A stretch of DNA of 64,000 nt from Methylobacter sp. (GTDB lineage: Bacteria; Pseudomonadota; Gammaproteobacteria; Methylococcales; Methylomonadaceae). The translations under genes and the position numbers were made by a program. The notes beneath the pieces were generated by a model, which was not told the origin of the DNA, searched no databases, and worked only from the letters and a program-made list of their open reading frames with translations. The stretch lies in contig NZ_JALOCF010000017.1 of NCBI RefSeq assembly GCF_023227905.1, positions 12,440 through 76,439 of the forward strand. The letters are read 5' to 3'. Positions 7,305 through 16,565 of this stretch are shown piece by piece; the stretch's first letter is position 1; each line of letters opens with the position of its first letter.

Positions 7305-9836
7305 TTAAACCAGATACCGGCTCCAGCTTCCGTAGCGGTTTTCGATTTTGCCGCGAGGTATGCTCGACAGAATCAGCAGCACCCCAGCCAACATGCCGGA
7401 CCAATCAGCAGCCGGGCTTCCGCCGTCGAGCATCCAGGGCGCGATCATCAGCGGAATGGCCAGCAATATATTGATAAAGCGAGCAGGGCGGGCGGATTCC
7501 GCCAACGCGGTAATCGCCACGGTAATGACCAGGGAGCCGATCAGGTGGTCGCTGTTGGCTTGCTCGCCCTGGGTAGCAAAAATCAGCCGGGTGCACATTA
7601 ACCAGACCCCGATTGCCATGCTCAAAACCAACGACCACGGCACATTAACGCCGCCGCCGAACATGTCCTGGAGCACTGTCCAAGCCGGTCTTTCAAAATT
7701 ATCGACCTCCATTTTGCGGCCGCCTTCCATGGTATCGCCGCGCAGGAAGGCCAGCAGCACCGATTTGCCTTTGCGGCGGCGTTCCGCCAGAAACTGGCCG
7801 GTGGCAACCAGTTCATCGACCGAATAAGGAATCTGGATGAGCATGGCGGCAGCGGCAAACAGGCACAGCGTGCACCAGGTTCCTATCAGGATGGGCTGGA
7901 TGATGATAAAGAAGATGCTGACGATGCCCAGGGGCACAATCATCACGCCGAACAGGACCACCAGCCAGGGCATGGTGCGCCAGCGGTCGCGGCCGCCAAT
8001 GATGCCGGTCAGTATCTCCAGCGCATAAGTCACCGCCCCGAGTCCGGCGTCGGGGACGGGCCATGCCTTGGAGATGTCAGAGGTGATGATGCGTGCGGTG
8101 CCGTCGCCGAAAAAAGGGTCCCAGGCATTGCCGATATGGCCCAATTGATAGGCGGCAAGATAGCGGGAGATGTAGAATCCGATGAAGGCCAGAAAGATGA
8201 TCGGTATGCGCTGGGTCCACGACGACGGGCAGTAGTCCCAGCCGGGCGGGATGTCGGGGCCGGTCATGCGCGCCACCAAGCCGATGCCCGGCATGGGGCG
8301 CGCCAGCACGGCAAAGCCGATTACCAGCAAGCCCGCCAGCGTATCATTCAGGTAAGCCGAAGCGCTGGGCGTCCAGAATACCAATGGTGCAAACAATAGC
8401 CATAATCCTACCGCGGCGTTGGCGATACGGGCCCAAGCCATCCGTTGCGATAGCGACAGCGCCCCGAACAGAAGCACCAGGGCGCCGCTGACCAAGTCAT
8501 TGATAATCATTGTCTGCTGTTGATAACCTAGAATGGCCGGGCTGGTTATCAGCCAAGTGCCCATGGCCATGTTCAGAAAATGCGCCCAAAGATTTTGCCG
8601 ATGCTCATCGCGCAACGACCGGTTATAGGATTCGATAAAACGGTCGGCGGGCTCAGGCTGCGCGACCATGGTTTCGACCCACTCGGCAGGCCTGAGTTTA
8701 TTGCGCTTATACCAGCTCATAGGGTCGGCTTTAAGCGCGTTGACGATCGGCGGCAGCGCGTCGCGTAGCGAATGTTTGGGCTCCCAGTCCAGCAGCTTTC
8801 GGGCGTTGGATATATCCAGCTCATAATGGTCATCAGCCAAATCAACCATAAACGGCTTGATAAAAGGTTTTTCGCCTTTGTCGATGGAATCCGGTATCAC
8901 AATCTCCATCTGCTCTTGCAAATGCGCGCCGACTTTGGCGAACATTTTCGGCAGCGTTTCCGTATCCCACGTTTCGCCGTGGATCAGAAAGCCGATTTCA
9001 TTTTGCAGGGCCTCATAGCCCATCGTCGACGGTTCGCCCAGCAGTAGCCGGGTTTCCGCAGGTAATTGCTTACGCTTTCGGACGGTGCGGGAAACAGCGT
9101 CAAGCAGATCGTCGATGTGAATAAACGCTTGGCCGTGAGAAATATCGCCGGCAAAAACGCGGCTGGTCAATTGGCGTTCGTAAATCCGTTGTATCTGATG
9201 CGCCAGTGTCGGCGGCTGGACATGATCCGTATATACGCCGGCGATGCGGAGCAGCGCATAGTGAATGGCGCCATGCTCGCTTTGGACGACCTGCTCCGTC
9301 TCCAGCTTTGACTGCGGATAGGCCCACTTGGGCTGTAACGGCCAATCCTCGTTGATCGGTACGCCGGGCTCGGAGGGGGCATGGACCAGCATGGTGCTGG
9401 CATAAATGAACTGTTCGACTTCGAAGTTTTGCAAGGCGTGCAACAGGCGGCGGGTGCCTTTGACATTGACTTCTTCATAGAGCGGATTGGGCTCGCCGGT
9501 GAAATCATAGTAGCCGGAAAAATGGATAACCGAGGCGATGCGCTTGCCGAACCGCTTTCGCAACTCGTCCATGGCCTTGTTGACCGACTGGTCCGAGGTT
9601 AAATCGCAAGGGATGCAGGAAACATGCTGCAAAGATTCGGATTTACTACCCACATTGGGGGCGCAATCTTTATCCAGGCCGATAATGTCATAATCTTGTA
9701 CCAGCGCTTTGCTGAGTGAAAGTCCGAGAAAGCCGCCGATGCCGGTAATTATTATGATGTCTTTTGCTCCGCCGTCAGTTTTTTCTGATATCGGATCTTC
9801 CGTTGTTCGCAAAACGATGTTGTCTTTTTTCTTCAT
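7305..9836 (-). CDS. SDR-SPW-VKOR-SPW fusion, redox membrane protein
   Basis: An 843-residue fusion. Residues about 25-330 are an extended short-chain dehydrogenase/epimerase: nucleotide loop TGIGGFLG at 31-38 and catalytic Tyr173-x3-Lys177. Next comes a membrane part at about 425-520 with SPW-repeat features (GTWLITSPAILGY, GLWLLFAPLVFW). About 535-680 resembles vitamin K epoxide reductase, with a CTLC redox motif at Cys655-Cys658 in a helix and the WP...G...Y region upstream. A second SPW-like segment (about 740-840, MAIGVWLMC, IPLMIAPWML) ends the protein. VKOR proteins reoxidise disulfide-forming partners using quinone. I see only the CxxC pair clearly, not the usual second loop Cys pair. 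ATG 9836 has GAGGAG nine bases upstream; the in-frame upstream start at 9872 lacks such a site. Confidence 0.75.
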   Translation of the reverse strand: MKKKDNIVLRTTEDPISEKTDGGAKDIIIITGIGGFLGLSLSKALVQDYDIIGLDKDCAPNVGSKSESLQHVSCIPCDLTSDQSVNKAMDELRKRFGKRIASVIHFSGYYDFTGEPNPLYEEVNVKGTRRLLHALQNFEVEQFIYASTMLVHAPSEPGVPINEDWPLQPKWAYPQSKLETEQVVQSEHGAIHYALLRIAGVYTDHVQPPTLAHQIQRIYERQLTSRVFAGDISHGQAFIHIDDLLDAVSRTVRKRKQLPAETRLLLGEPSTMGYEALQNEIGFLIHGETWDTETLPKMFAKVGAHLQEQMEIVIPDSIDKGEKPFIKPFMVDLADDHYELDISNARKLLDWEPKHSLRDALPPIVNALKADPMSWYKRNKLRPAEWVETMVAQPEPADRFIESYNRSLRDEHRQNLWAHFLNMAMGTWLITSPAILGYQQQTMIINDLVSGALVLLFGALSLSQRMAWARIANAAVGLWLLFAPLVFWTPSASAYLNDTLAGLLVIGFAVLARPMPGIGLVARMTGPDIPPGWDYCPSSWTQRIPIIFLAFIGFYISRYLAAYQLGHIGNAWDPFFGDGTARIITSDISKAWPVPDAGLGAVTYALEILTGIIGGRDRWRTMPWLVVLFGVMIVPLGIVSIFFIIIQPILIGTWCTLCLFAAAAMLIQIPYSVDELVATGQFLAERRRKGKSVLLAFLRGDTMEGGRKMEVDNFERPAWTVLQDMFGGGVNVPWSLVLSMAIGVWLMCTRLIFATQGEQANSDHLIGSLVITVAITALAESARPARFINILLAIPLMIAPWMLDGGSPAADWSGMLAGVLLILSSIPRGKIENRYGSWSRYLV

Positions 9837-10469
9837 GATCGCTTTCTCCTCAACTGTTTGAACAGTCCCCAAGTTTTGGGTGACTTACCTATCCAGTGAA
9901 CAGTCATTACCTTGCCGGAGCGTAATGACGCGAGAACTTTGTTTTGTACTCCCTTGGCAGTGGTTGTCAACTCTACTTGCCAACTGCGCGGCAATCACAA
10001 TTAAGTCGGTGTCGGGGTAAGTACTTATTTATTGTGGAAGCGAGTCCGGTTGCTTTGCCTTTGTCGTAATGAGCTAAACCTTTCTTTATGATCCGAATTA
10101 GAGAAGATAAAATCCATGGTTTTATAGAAATACCAGCCGTGTTAGTGTATTGGGTGCAATAAGGACAGGCCACGATTTTCTGGTATCGACTGCGCGAGCT
10201 TAAGCTTGCTTTAATTATCAAGCTATATAAATAGTATCTGACATCAACGATCGGGCATATTCTTATGGTGGCAACAAGATAGGTCCAACCTACAAGCACA
10301 AAGTTTTAGTCCTCAAGAAAATCACTTTGAATTAAAAATATTTGAAATTTTAATCAAATTCAGCTAAATAACAGGCTCATTTGATAGGTAATAACGCCTA
10401 TTGATTGGTCACGCCTAACCCTCTATTCTTTAAAACACTAACACAACAGCTACGGGCTTCTCCAGGATA
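9837..10469. other. 633-bp AT-rich intergenic region
   Basis: A divergent promoter region between the SDR-VKOR fusion (-) and the secretion operon (+). A 108-codon minus-strand ORF (9973-10299) is present, but has no good ribosome site or family resemblance, so I do not call it. A 10-bp palindrome AGCTTAAGCT lies near 10197. The stretch 10320-10440 is AT-rich and probably holds the gsp promoter, though no clear -35/-10 pair is seen. Confidence 0.5.
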
Positions 10470-12254
10470 ATGGCATATGAATCGCTGCTAACTGTTTTGC
10501 AAGATAAACAGAAACTTTCCGCCACAGAGTTAAAAAAAGTTGAGCGCATGCAAAAAACATCGGTATCGGAAAGCGTGCCGCAGTTACTTGTTAAGCTTGG
10601 CTTGTGTTCGGAGCTTGATGTGGCCGATGCTTTTGTCGAATCAGGCCTGTTCGAAAAAGTGACGCCGGATCAATATCCGCTGGAAATGCAACTGCCGGAA
10701 ACCGTGCCGTTGCGCTTTTTAAAAAATTATCATGTTATTGGTTTGCATAACAATAATGACATAACCGTCGCTCTGATGGATCCGGAAGACCGGTTTGTCA
10801 TTGATGCGTTAAAACTGGCGACCGGAAAGAACATCATTCCTAAAGTCGGGCTGCTTTCGGAGATTGATGCCGCGCTGGAAGTGCAGTATGGCGAAAGCCA
10901 CGCACAAACGGACAAGCTGGCCGACGATCTGAGCGTCGACGATCTGCGCGAAGAAGACCTGGAGCATTTGAAAGACCTGGCCAGTGAAGCGCCGGTGATC
11001 AAAATGGTCAACTTGATCATGCAGCGGGCGATTGAAACCCGGGCCTCGGATATTCACATTGAGCCTTTTGAGCAATCCCTGAAAGTCAGGTTGCGGGTCG
11101 ACGGCGTATTGAAGGATATTGATGCGCCCTCGGTTAAATCCACCGCGGCGGTGATTTCGCGTATCAAGATCATGGCCAAGTTGAACATCGCCGAGCGCCG
11201 TTTGCCGCAGGATGGCCGTATCAAAGTGCAAATGCTGGGCAAAGAGCTGGATTTGCGGGTTTCCACGATACCGACAATGTACGGCGAAAGCGTGGTGATC
11301 CGTTTGCTGGACAAGGAAACCACGGTACTGGACTTTGCCGCGCTGGGCTTTTCCGGCAAGCATCTACAGCAGTTTATTGATGTGCTGTCTCAGCCGCACG
11401 GCATCATCCTGATCACCGGTCCGACTGGAAGCGGAAAATCGACCACGATGTATGCCGCGTTAAAGCAGCTCAATACGTCCGAGCGGAAAATCATCACCGT
11501 TGAAGATCCGGTGGAATACCAGATGGAAGGGGTCAACCAGATTCAGGCAAAGCCGCAAATAGGACTGACCTTTGCCTCGGCGTTGCGCTCTATCGTGCGG
11601 CAAGATCCCGACGTGATTATGATCGGTGAGATGCGCGATCTGGAAACCGCAAGAATCGCCGTGCAATCGGCGTTAACCGGGCATTTGGTGCTATCGACGC
11701 TGCATACTAACGATGCGGCCGGCGGTGTCACCCGGTTGCTGGATATGGGCCTTGAAGAATATCTGCTCACCTCCACCGTCAACGGCATATTGGCGCAACG
11801 TCTGGTAAGAAAACTGTGTCCTGAATGCAAGCAACCTTATACGCCGCCCTCGGATATCATTGAAGGCATGAGGCTGAAGCAGTTTGCTTCGGGTATCGCC
11901 AGGGATGGTGTATATGCCGAAAACCTGTCGGGAACAGGTTCGGCAATCGCCAAAGAAGGTGCGAGTGTTGCAAGCCAGCCGGGAACTGGCGCAGAAGCCG
12001 ATATTGTCTTATACAAACCGGTCGGCTGCATGTCTTGCGGGGGCTTGGGCTATCGTGGCCGATTGGCGATTATTGAGTTTTTGCAAATGACTGATCCGCT
12101 CCGTAAATTGATTATGGCGCATGAAGAAGCCGGGGCCATTCAAAAACTCGCTATTGAAGAGGGCATGACCACGATGTATGAAAACGGCTTGGTTAAAGCC
12201 CTGCAAGGGATTACCACTTTGGAAGAAGTGCTGCGGGTAACGTCGGAAACATAA
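10470..12254 (+). CDS. gspE: Type II secretion ATPase GspE
   Basis: A 594-residue hexameric ATPase that powers pseudopilus assembly at the cytoplasmic face of the type II secretion system. Seen: an N1E-like domain (about 1-150), an N2E/PAS-like region, Walker A GPTGSGKSTT starting at residue 317, an Asp box and Walker B (IMIGEMRD, about 383-390), a His box (LSTLHTND) and the zinc-binding C-terminal module with Cys450/Cys453 and Cys520/Cys523. The gap between the two Cys pairs is about 66 residues, roughly twice that usual in GspE, and is filled by a Gly/Ala/Ser-rich stretch. It is first in the operon; its stop overlaps the gspF start (TAATG). Family certain; the zinc-loop insertion is the odd point. 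Confidence 0.95.
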   Translation: MAYESLLTVLQDKQKLSATELKKVERMQKTSVSESVPQLLVKLGLCSELDVADAFVESGLFEKVTPDQYPLEMQLPETVPLRFLKNYHVIGLHNNNDITVALMDPEDRFVIDALKLATGKNIIPKVGLLSEIDAALEVQYGESHAQTDKLADDLSVDDLREEDLEHLKDLASEAPVIKMVNLIMQRAIETRASDIHIEPFEQSLKVRLRVDGVLKDIDAPSVKSTAAVISRIKIMAKLNIAERRLPQDGRIKVQMLGKELDLRVSTIPTMYGESVVIRLLDKETTVLDFAALGFSGKHLQQFIDVLSQPHGIILITGPTGSGKSTTMYAALKQLNTSERKIITVEDPVEYQMEGVNQIQAKPQIGLTFASALRSIVRQDPDVIMIGEMRDLETARIAVQSALTGHLVLSTLHTNDAAGGVTRLLDMGLEEYLLTSTVNGILAQRLVRKLCPECKQPYTPPSDIIEGMRLKQFASGIARDGVYAENLSGTGSAIAKEGASVASQPGTGAEADIVLYKPVGCMSCGGLGYRGRLAIIEFLQMTDPLRKLIMAHEEAGAIQKLAIEEGMTTMYENGLVKALQGITTLEEVLRVTSET

Positions 12255-13468
12255 TGTTATTTGCATATAAAGCGGTTAATAGTCTTGGCGAGACTGAAGA
12301 AGGCGTCAGAGACGCGGTTGACGAACGGCATCTGATTGCGACTTTGCAGGCGGAAGGTTATATCCCGGTTCGTGTGGTACCGGCCAGTGCCAAATCGTTT
12401 CTGGGCTTAAGGCTGGGTTTAAAACAGTCCAAGTTATCGCAAAAAGATATTGCGCTGTTCACCGGCGAATTGGCAACCTTGCTGGAGTCCGGTTTGCCTT
12501 TGGATAAGTCCTTGCTGGTATTGATGGATTTAACTGAAGATAACGAGCGGGTCACCAAGTTGATCGGCAGGGTTCTGGACAAAGTCAAAGGCGGCTCCAC
12601 CCTGGCCGATGCGTTGGAAAAACAGTCCGGCATTTTCAGCAAGTTTTACCTGAATATGATACGCGCCGGTGAGGCCGGGGGCAGTTTGGGCGAAGTGCTA
12701 ACGCGGCTGTCCGAATATCTGGAGCGTTCCCGCGAGCTAAAAGACACGGTCAGCACGGCCTTGATCTATCCGGCCATCTTGCTGATCATGTCGTTGGCCT
12801 CTTTGTTCGTGATGCTGACTTTCGTGGTGCCGCAGTTTTCCGAGATGTTCGAAAGCGCAGGCAAGGCGCTGCCGGTATCGACGCAGATCGTGGTGGGGCT
12901 GGCCGAATGGCTGCAAAGCTATTGGTGGGTATTGATTTTGGGTGTTGTCGTCATCACTGGGTATATGAATCTTCAAATGGCCGATCCGGCCAGAAAGAAG
13001 GTGTGGGACGGGCGTTTTTTAAAATTGCCGCTGGCCGGGATGATTATTTTGAACAAAGAAACCGCCAACATCAGTCGCACCTTAGGCACTTTGTTGGGTA
13101 ACGGCGTTTCGATACTGTCGGCTCTGGTGATCGTCCGCGAAACAGTAGACAACCTGGTTTTGGCGGCGGCCATTCAAGATACCGAAGACCAGTTAAAACA
13201 GGGTAAAAACATGTCCGATGCCTTGCTGGAAAAAGGAATATTTCCAAAAATGGCTATGCAGATGATAAAGATGGGCGAAGAGACAGGGCGTCTGGAAGAA
13301 ATGCTGCTACGCGTGGCGAATATTTACGATAAACAGCTTAGAGTGGCAATACAGCGTATGCTGGCATTGTTGGAACCGGCTTTGATCATCTCGCTGGGAC
13401 TGATGATTGCGGGCATTATCGTCTCGATTTTGCTGGCTATTCTGAGCGTTAACGATTTAGCTTTTTAA
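12254..13468 (+). CDS. gspF: Type II secretion inner membrane protein GspF
   Basis: A 404-residue polytopic inner-membrane platform protein with the duplicated T2SS F domain. Each repeat starts with a typical motif: FTGELATLLESGLPLDKSL at about 71-90 and SRTLGTLLGNGVSILSAL at about 273-291, followed by EKSGIFPKMAMQMIKMGEETGRLEEML-type sequence in the second. Three hydrophobic stretches (about 170-193, 216-238 and 373-398) match the three membrane helices of GspF and PilC. It connects GspE to the GspL/M complex. Length is as usual for the family. It starts one base inside the gspE stop, so it is translationally coupled. Confidence 0.95.
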   Translation: MLFAYKAVNSLGETEEGVRDAVDERHLIATLQAEGYIPVRVVPASAKSFLGLRLGLKQSKLSQKDIALFTGELATLLESGLPLDKSLLVLMDLTEDNERVTKLIGRVLDKVKGGSTLADALEKQSGIFSKFYLNMIRAGEAGGSLGEVLTRLSEYLERSRELKDTVSTALIYPAILLIMSLASLFVMLTFVVPQFSEMFESAGKALPVSTQIVVGLAEWLQSYWWVLILGVVVITGYMNLQMADPARKKVWDGRFLKLPLAGMIILNKETANISRTLGTLLGNGVSILSALVIVRETVDNLVLAAAIQDTEDQLKQGKNMSDALLEKGIFPKMAMQMIKMGEETGRLEEMLLRVANIYDKQLRVAIQRMLALLEPALIISLGLMIAGIIVSILLAILSVNDLAF

Positions 13469-13486
13469 ACGAGGAAACACGACATT

Positions 13487-13954
13487 ATGAAACAGATGAA
13501 AAAAACTATCGCGAAGGATGGCATGAATGCCGCAACCCGTCCGGGAACCGAAGCAGGCTTTACCTTGCTTGAGTTGCTGGTCGTGCTGGGCATTATTGCG
13601 ATGCTGGCCGGGATAGTTGGACCGCAGGTCATGAAGCACATGGGCGAGTCCAAAACCAAAGCGGCCAAAGTGCAAATTGAAGATTTGTCGGCGGCCCTGG
13701 ACATGTACAAACTGGACTTGGGCAGCTACCCGAGCACAGAACAAGGCTTGAAAGCTTTGATTGAATCGCCCGACAGCGCCAAACGCTGGAACGGCCCTTA
13801 TTTGCGTAAGGCCAAAATGCCGCTGGACCCATGGCAACAGGAATACCATTACACTGCACCCGGCGAGCACGGGAAATTTGATTTGTATACCTTAGGGGCG
13901 GACAGCAAGGAAGGCGGCGAAGGCGAAGATCAGGATATTGTTAGTTGGGAATGA
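13487..13954 (+). CDS. gspG: Major pseudopilin GspG
   Basis: A 155-residue major pseudopilin. It has a long 24-residue leader, then the prepilin peptidase site Gly24-Phe25 followed by TLLELLVVLG with the conserved Glu29 (+5). The globular part has the calcium-loop hallmarks of GspG: GSYPSTEQGLKAL, GPYLRKAKMPLDPWQ and the C-terminal DLYTLGADSKEGGEG. The prepilin peptidase gene (gspO/pilD) is not in the window. An in-frame ATG at 13496 is an alternative start, which would leave a shorter leader. The end overlaps the start of gspH. Confidence 0.95.
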   Translation: MKQMKKTIAKDGMNAATRPGTEAGFTLLELLVVLGIIAMLAGIVGPQVMKHMGESKTKAAKVQIEDLSAALDMYKLDLGSYPSTEQGLKALIESPDSAKRWNGPYLRKAKMPLDPWQQEYHYTAPGEHGKFDLYTLGADSKEGGEGEDQDIVSWE

Positions 13955-14406
13955 TTTATACGGCACAGCGCTGTAAAGGTTTTACCCTGCTGGAACTGGT
14001 CGTAGTGCTTTTTGTCGTAGTGCTGGGGTTCTCGGTGATCGGTCTTAACCTGTCATCAGGAAGCGACACGACAGAAATCAAGGCGGCGGCAAGAGATATC
14101 GTTTCAGCGCTGCGTTATGCCAGGGGGCAGGCTTTAATGACCCACCAGGAAACCACGGTAGCTCTTGATCTTGCCGGCAACAGTTACACGGTCAGCGGTC
14201 GGGACAAGCTTTATCAAATTCCCGAGGGTGTTGACTTGACCGTGGTGACTGCGCAAACCGAACTAACCGGGGAAGGCGCCGCAAACATCCGCTTTTTTCC
14301 CGATGGCTCCTCCACGGGAGGAAGAGTCACATTGGAGCGGGGGCAGACAGTATGGAAAATCGATATAAACTGGCTAACCGGTCAGATTGAACTTGAAAAT
14401 GAATAA
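13951..14406 (+). CDS. gspH: Minor pseudopilin GspH
   Basis: A 151-residue minor pseudopilin. The cleavage site is Gly10-Phe11, with TLLELVVVLF and Glu15 at +5. The following region (AAARDIVSALRYARGQALMTHQETTVALD) is typical of the GspH domain, and the C-terminus ends with the family's DINWLTGQIEL-like strands. ATG 13951 overlaps the gspG stop (ATGA) and is preferred to the in-frame TTG 13945. GspH joins the pseudopilus near its tip. Confidence 0.92.
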   Translation: MIYTAQRCKGFTLLELVVVLFVVVLGFSVIGLNLSSGSDTTEIKAAARDIVSALRYARGQALMTHQETTVALDLAGNSYTVSGRDKLYQIPEGVDLTVVTAQTELTGEGAANIRFFPDGSSTGGRVTLERGQTVWKIDINWLTGQIELENE

Positions 14407-14800
14407 GCAACGCGGCTTTTCTTTACTGGAAATACTGATTGCGTTTTCAATTCTGGCGCTTTCCTTAGGGATTTTGCTAAAGATATTTTCTGCTGGCGTC
14501 AACACCGCCGGCGTTGCCGAGGAATATACCGCAGCCGTTCAAATTGCTGAATCCATCATGGCTAGAGCCGGCGTGGAAACACCCTTGCAGCCGGGCGAGG
14601 CTACCGGGCTGGAAAATGAAAAATACCATTGGCGAGTATCCGTTAGCCCGTTCCAGTTCACGGCTGAAAATTTGGATGTCACGACCATAGCGGCAGTGCT
14701 TTATAAGGTTAGGGTTATCGTCAGCTGGAGTGATGATGCCAGGGCCGATGGCAGGCAGGTAGAGCTGGTGACATTGAAACTGGCGAATAAAATATTATGA
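14399..14800 (+). CDS. gspI: Minor pseudopilin GspI
   Basis: A 133-residue minor pseudopilin with a very short leader: Gly6-Phe7, then SLLEILIAFSILAL with Glu11 at +5. The domain continues with AEEYTAAVQIAESIMARAG, matching the usual GspI pattern of an Ala/Glu-rich first helix extension, and ends in a strand-rich segment (YKVRVIVSWSDDARADGRQVELVTLK). GspI forms the tip complex with GspJ and GspK. ATG 14399 lies inside the end of gspH and is preferred to TTG 14387 because it leaves a normal leader length. Confidence 0.92.
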   Translation: MNKQRGFSLLEILIAFSILALSLGILLKIFSAGVNTAGVAEEYTAAVQIAESIMARAGVETPLQPGEATGLENEKYHWRVSVSPFQFTAENLDVTTIAAVLYKVRVIVSWSDDARADGRQVELVTLKLANKIL

Positions 14801-15549
14801 GCAAAGCCCCGGTACAAGGCGCAAGGCTAAGATACGCGACAGGCTTCACCCTGATTGAAGTTCTGATAGCCATGACGTTATTAAGCCTGATGGTGGTGCT
14901 ATTGTTCAGCAGCCTGAGAATTTGCGCCCAAAGCTGGGAACAGGGAGAAAACAAGATAGCCGAAGTGAACGAAGTCGCCGTGGTCTATAACTTTTTTCAG
15001 CGGCATTTATCTTCAGCCACACCCTTATGGAACGATTTTATCGCCGGGGCTGAAGTGGACGCTGCAAACCAGCCGGAAACGGGGGCGACGGCGGACGACA
15101 GTGGCGCGGACACGGAAAACATGAATAAGACATTCTCTTTCCAAGGCAAAAAAAACGCCTTGCAGTTTGTTTCGTCTTTTCCTGCAAGCGTCGGCAGGGC
15201 GGGCATGCAGCTGTTTTCAATAGAGCAGCGGCAAGAAGACAAAGAGCAGGTTATCAAGGTGACGCTGACGCCGTTTTTTCCGGCAATGGAAGGCGAAGAA
15301 TGGAATCAGGAAGAGGAGATATTGTTAAGGCATGTAAGCGACTTTGAGCTTTCTTACTTTGGCGCTGTCGATAATACGGATAAATACGCTTGGCAGGATG
15401 AATGGCTAAAAAAAGACGTTCATCCCCAATTGGTCAAGATCAGCATCAACACGACAGATGGCGTTTTTTGGCCGGAAATAGTTATAGCCCTAAAGGTGGC
15501 AGGTGCAGGGACTGGAGCAAATTCAGAACCGTTAGAGGGCAGCCAATGA
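14797..15549 (+). CDS. gspJ: Minor pseudopilin GspJ
   Basis: A 250-residue minor pseudopilin: cleavage at Gly16-Phe17, TLIEVLIAMTLLSLMVVLLF with Glu21 at +5, then a long globular domain. An Asp/Thr/Ala-rich insertion lies at about 88-108. The later part has the family's disulfide-free beta-rich body (FELSYFGAVDN, WQDEWLKKDVHPQLVKISI). GspJ completes the GspI-J-K tip. It overlaps gspI by ATGA and gspK by ATGA, so the whole pseudopilin block is coupled. Confidence 0.93.
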   Translation: MSKAPVQGARLRYATGFTLIEVLIAMTLLSLMVVLLFSSLRICAQSWEQGENKIAEVNEVAVVYNFFQRHLSSATPLWNDFIAGAEVDAANQPETGATADDSGADTENMNKTFSFQGKKNALQFVSSFPASVGRAGMQLFSIEQRQEDKEQVIKVTLTPFFPAMEGEEWNQEEEILLRHVSDFELSYFGAVDNTDKYAWQDEWLKKDVHPQLVKISINTTDGVFWPEIVIALKVAGAGTGANSEPLEGSQ

Positions 15550-16565
15550 GAATGAGAATGAGCAGGTCTGGCGGTTTTGCCCTTGTGCTGGTGTTGTGGG
15601 TGTTGAGTTTGCTGACCATTATGGCCGGCAGTTTTGCTCTTAGCATGCGGCGCGAAGCGGGCATTGTAACCGGCAGCAGCGATAATGCCCGGGCCGTGGC
15701 GATAGCAGAATCAGGGCTTGCCATTGCAGAGCTGATGGTCATGAATCCGGACCCGCAGCAGCGCTGGCGTACCGATGGCAGTATTTACCAAATTGATTAC
15801 GCGGATTCGAAAGTCCGCATTCGGCTGCTATCTGAAGTCGGCAAAGTGGATTTAAACAGCGCAGATGAGGCTCTGCTGCAACAACTGATGATGCGTGCGC
15901 CTGTTGATGAGGAGTTGCAAAGCAAATTGCTCAATGCGATTCTCGATTGGCGTGACGGGGATGACCTGGTGCGCATAAACGGCGCGGAGAAAGAAGAATA
16001 TAAGGAGGCGGGATTAAGTTATCAGCCTCGCAACAAGCCGTTTCAATCTGTTGACGAGCTACAAATGGTATTGGGCATGAATGAACAGATATTCAAATGG
16101 CTTGAAAGCTTGGTCACGGTCCACTCTGAACAGACGAATGTTGATATGGCTCAGGCTGCCAAAGAGGTTTTATATGTATTGCCGGGTATAGATGTTGAGT
16201 TGATAGACCAATACATTGAGGCCCGGCGGGAAAATGCGATCAATGGCTTGCCCCCGCCGGCAGCACCGGTAGCCTTTAATTCAGGCACGGTATCCGGGCA
16301 AGCAGGTGTTAACCCGCCCGCAGCAGTTATTAGCGGCGGAGCAGAACAAAAAGGCGCAATCACGGTTGTTGCCGAAGCACTGTTGGAGGAGGGCACGACA
16401 GCCACCATCAGTGCGCTGGTAAAAAAGCAGGATAGTACGACGGGGACGTCGCCGTTTCAGGTTTTGAAATGGCAGCGTAATGCAGCGGTTAACGAGTCAT
16501 TGTTTGTAGATGAAAAAAATGAGTTGCTAGTGGGACAGTATGCCGAACCTGAATTCAACAATTGA
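15546..16565 (+). CDS. gspK: Tip pseudopilin GspK
   Basis: A 339-residue large minor pseudopilin that caps the pseudopilus. The prepilin site is Gly10-Phe11, followed by ALVLVLWVLSLLTIMAGSFA. The +5 residue is Leu, not Glu, which is characteristic of GspK. Further family features: RRE...A...AESGLA, SEVGKVDLNSADEALLQQL (a helix-hairpin-helix-like SAM region), LDWRDGDDLVR and FQSVDELQMVLGM. ATG 15546 overlaps the gspJ stop; alternative in-frame ATGs at 15552 and 15558 would shorten the leader. Length is normal for the family. Confidence 0.93.
   Translation: MRMRMSRSGGFALVLVLWVLSLLTIMAGSFALSMRREAGIVTGSSDNARAVAIAESGLAIAELMVMNPDPQQRWRTDGSIYQIDYADSKVRIRLLSEVGKVDLNSADEALLQQLMMRAPVDEELQSKLLNAILDWRDGDDLVRINGAEKEEYKEAGLSYQPRNKPFQSVDELQMVLGMNEQIFKWLESLVTVHSEQTNVDMAQAAKEVLYVLPGIDVELIDQYIEARRENAINGLPPPAAPVAFNSGTVSGQAGVNPPAAVISGGAEQKGAITVVAEALLEEGTTATISALVKKQDSTTGTSPFQVLKWQRNAAVNESLFVDEKNELLVGQYAEPEFNN

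Noticed and set aside
9973..10299. 108-codon minus-strand ORF in the gap before gspE, with a CPYC motif
   Set aside because: No ribosome site at a good distance, GTG-type start, no family resemblance, and the region is an AT-rich divergent promoter area.
15402..15545. N-terminal extension of gspK to 15402
   Set aside because: The extension lies in gspJ in another frame; the pseudopilin leader begins at 15546.
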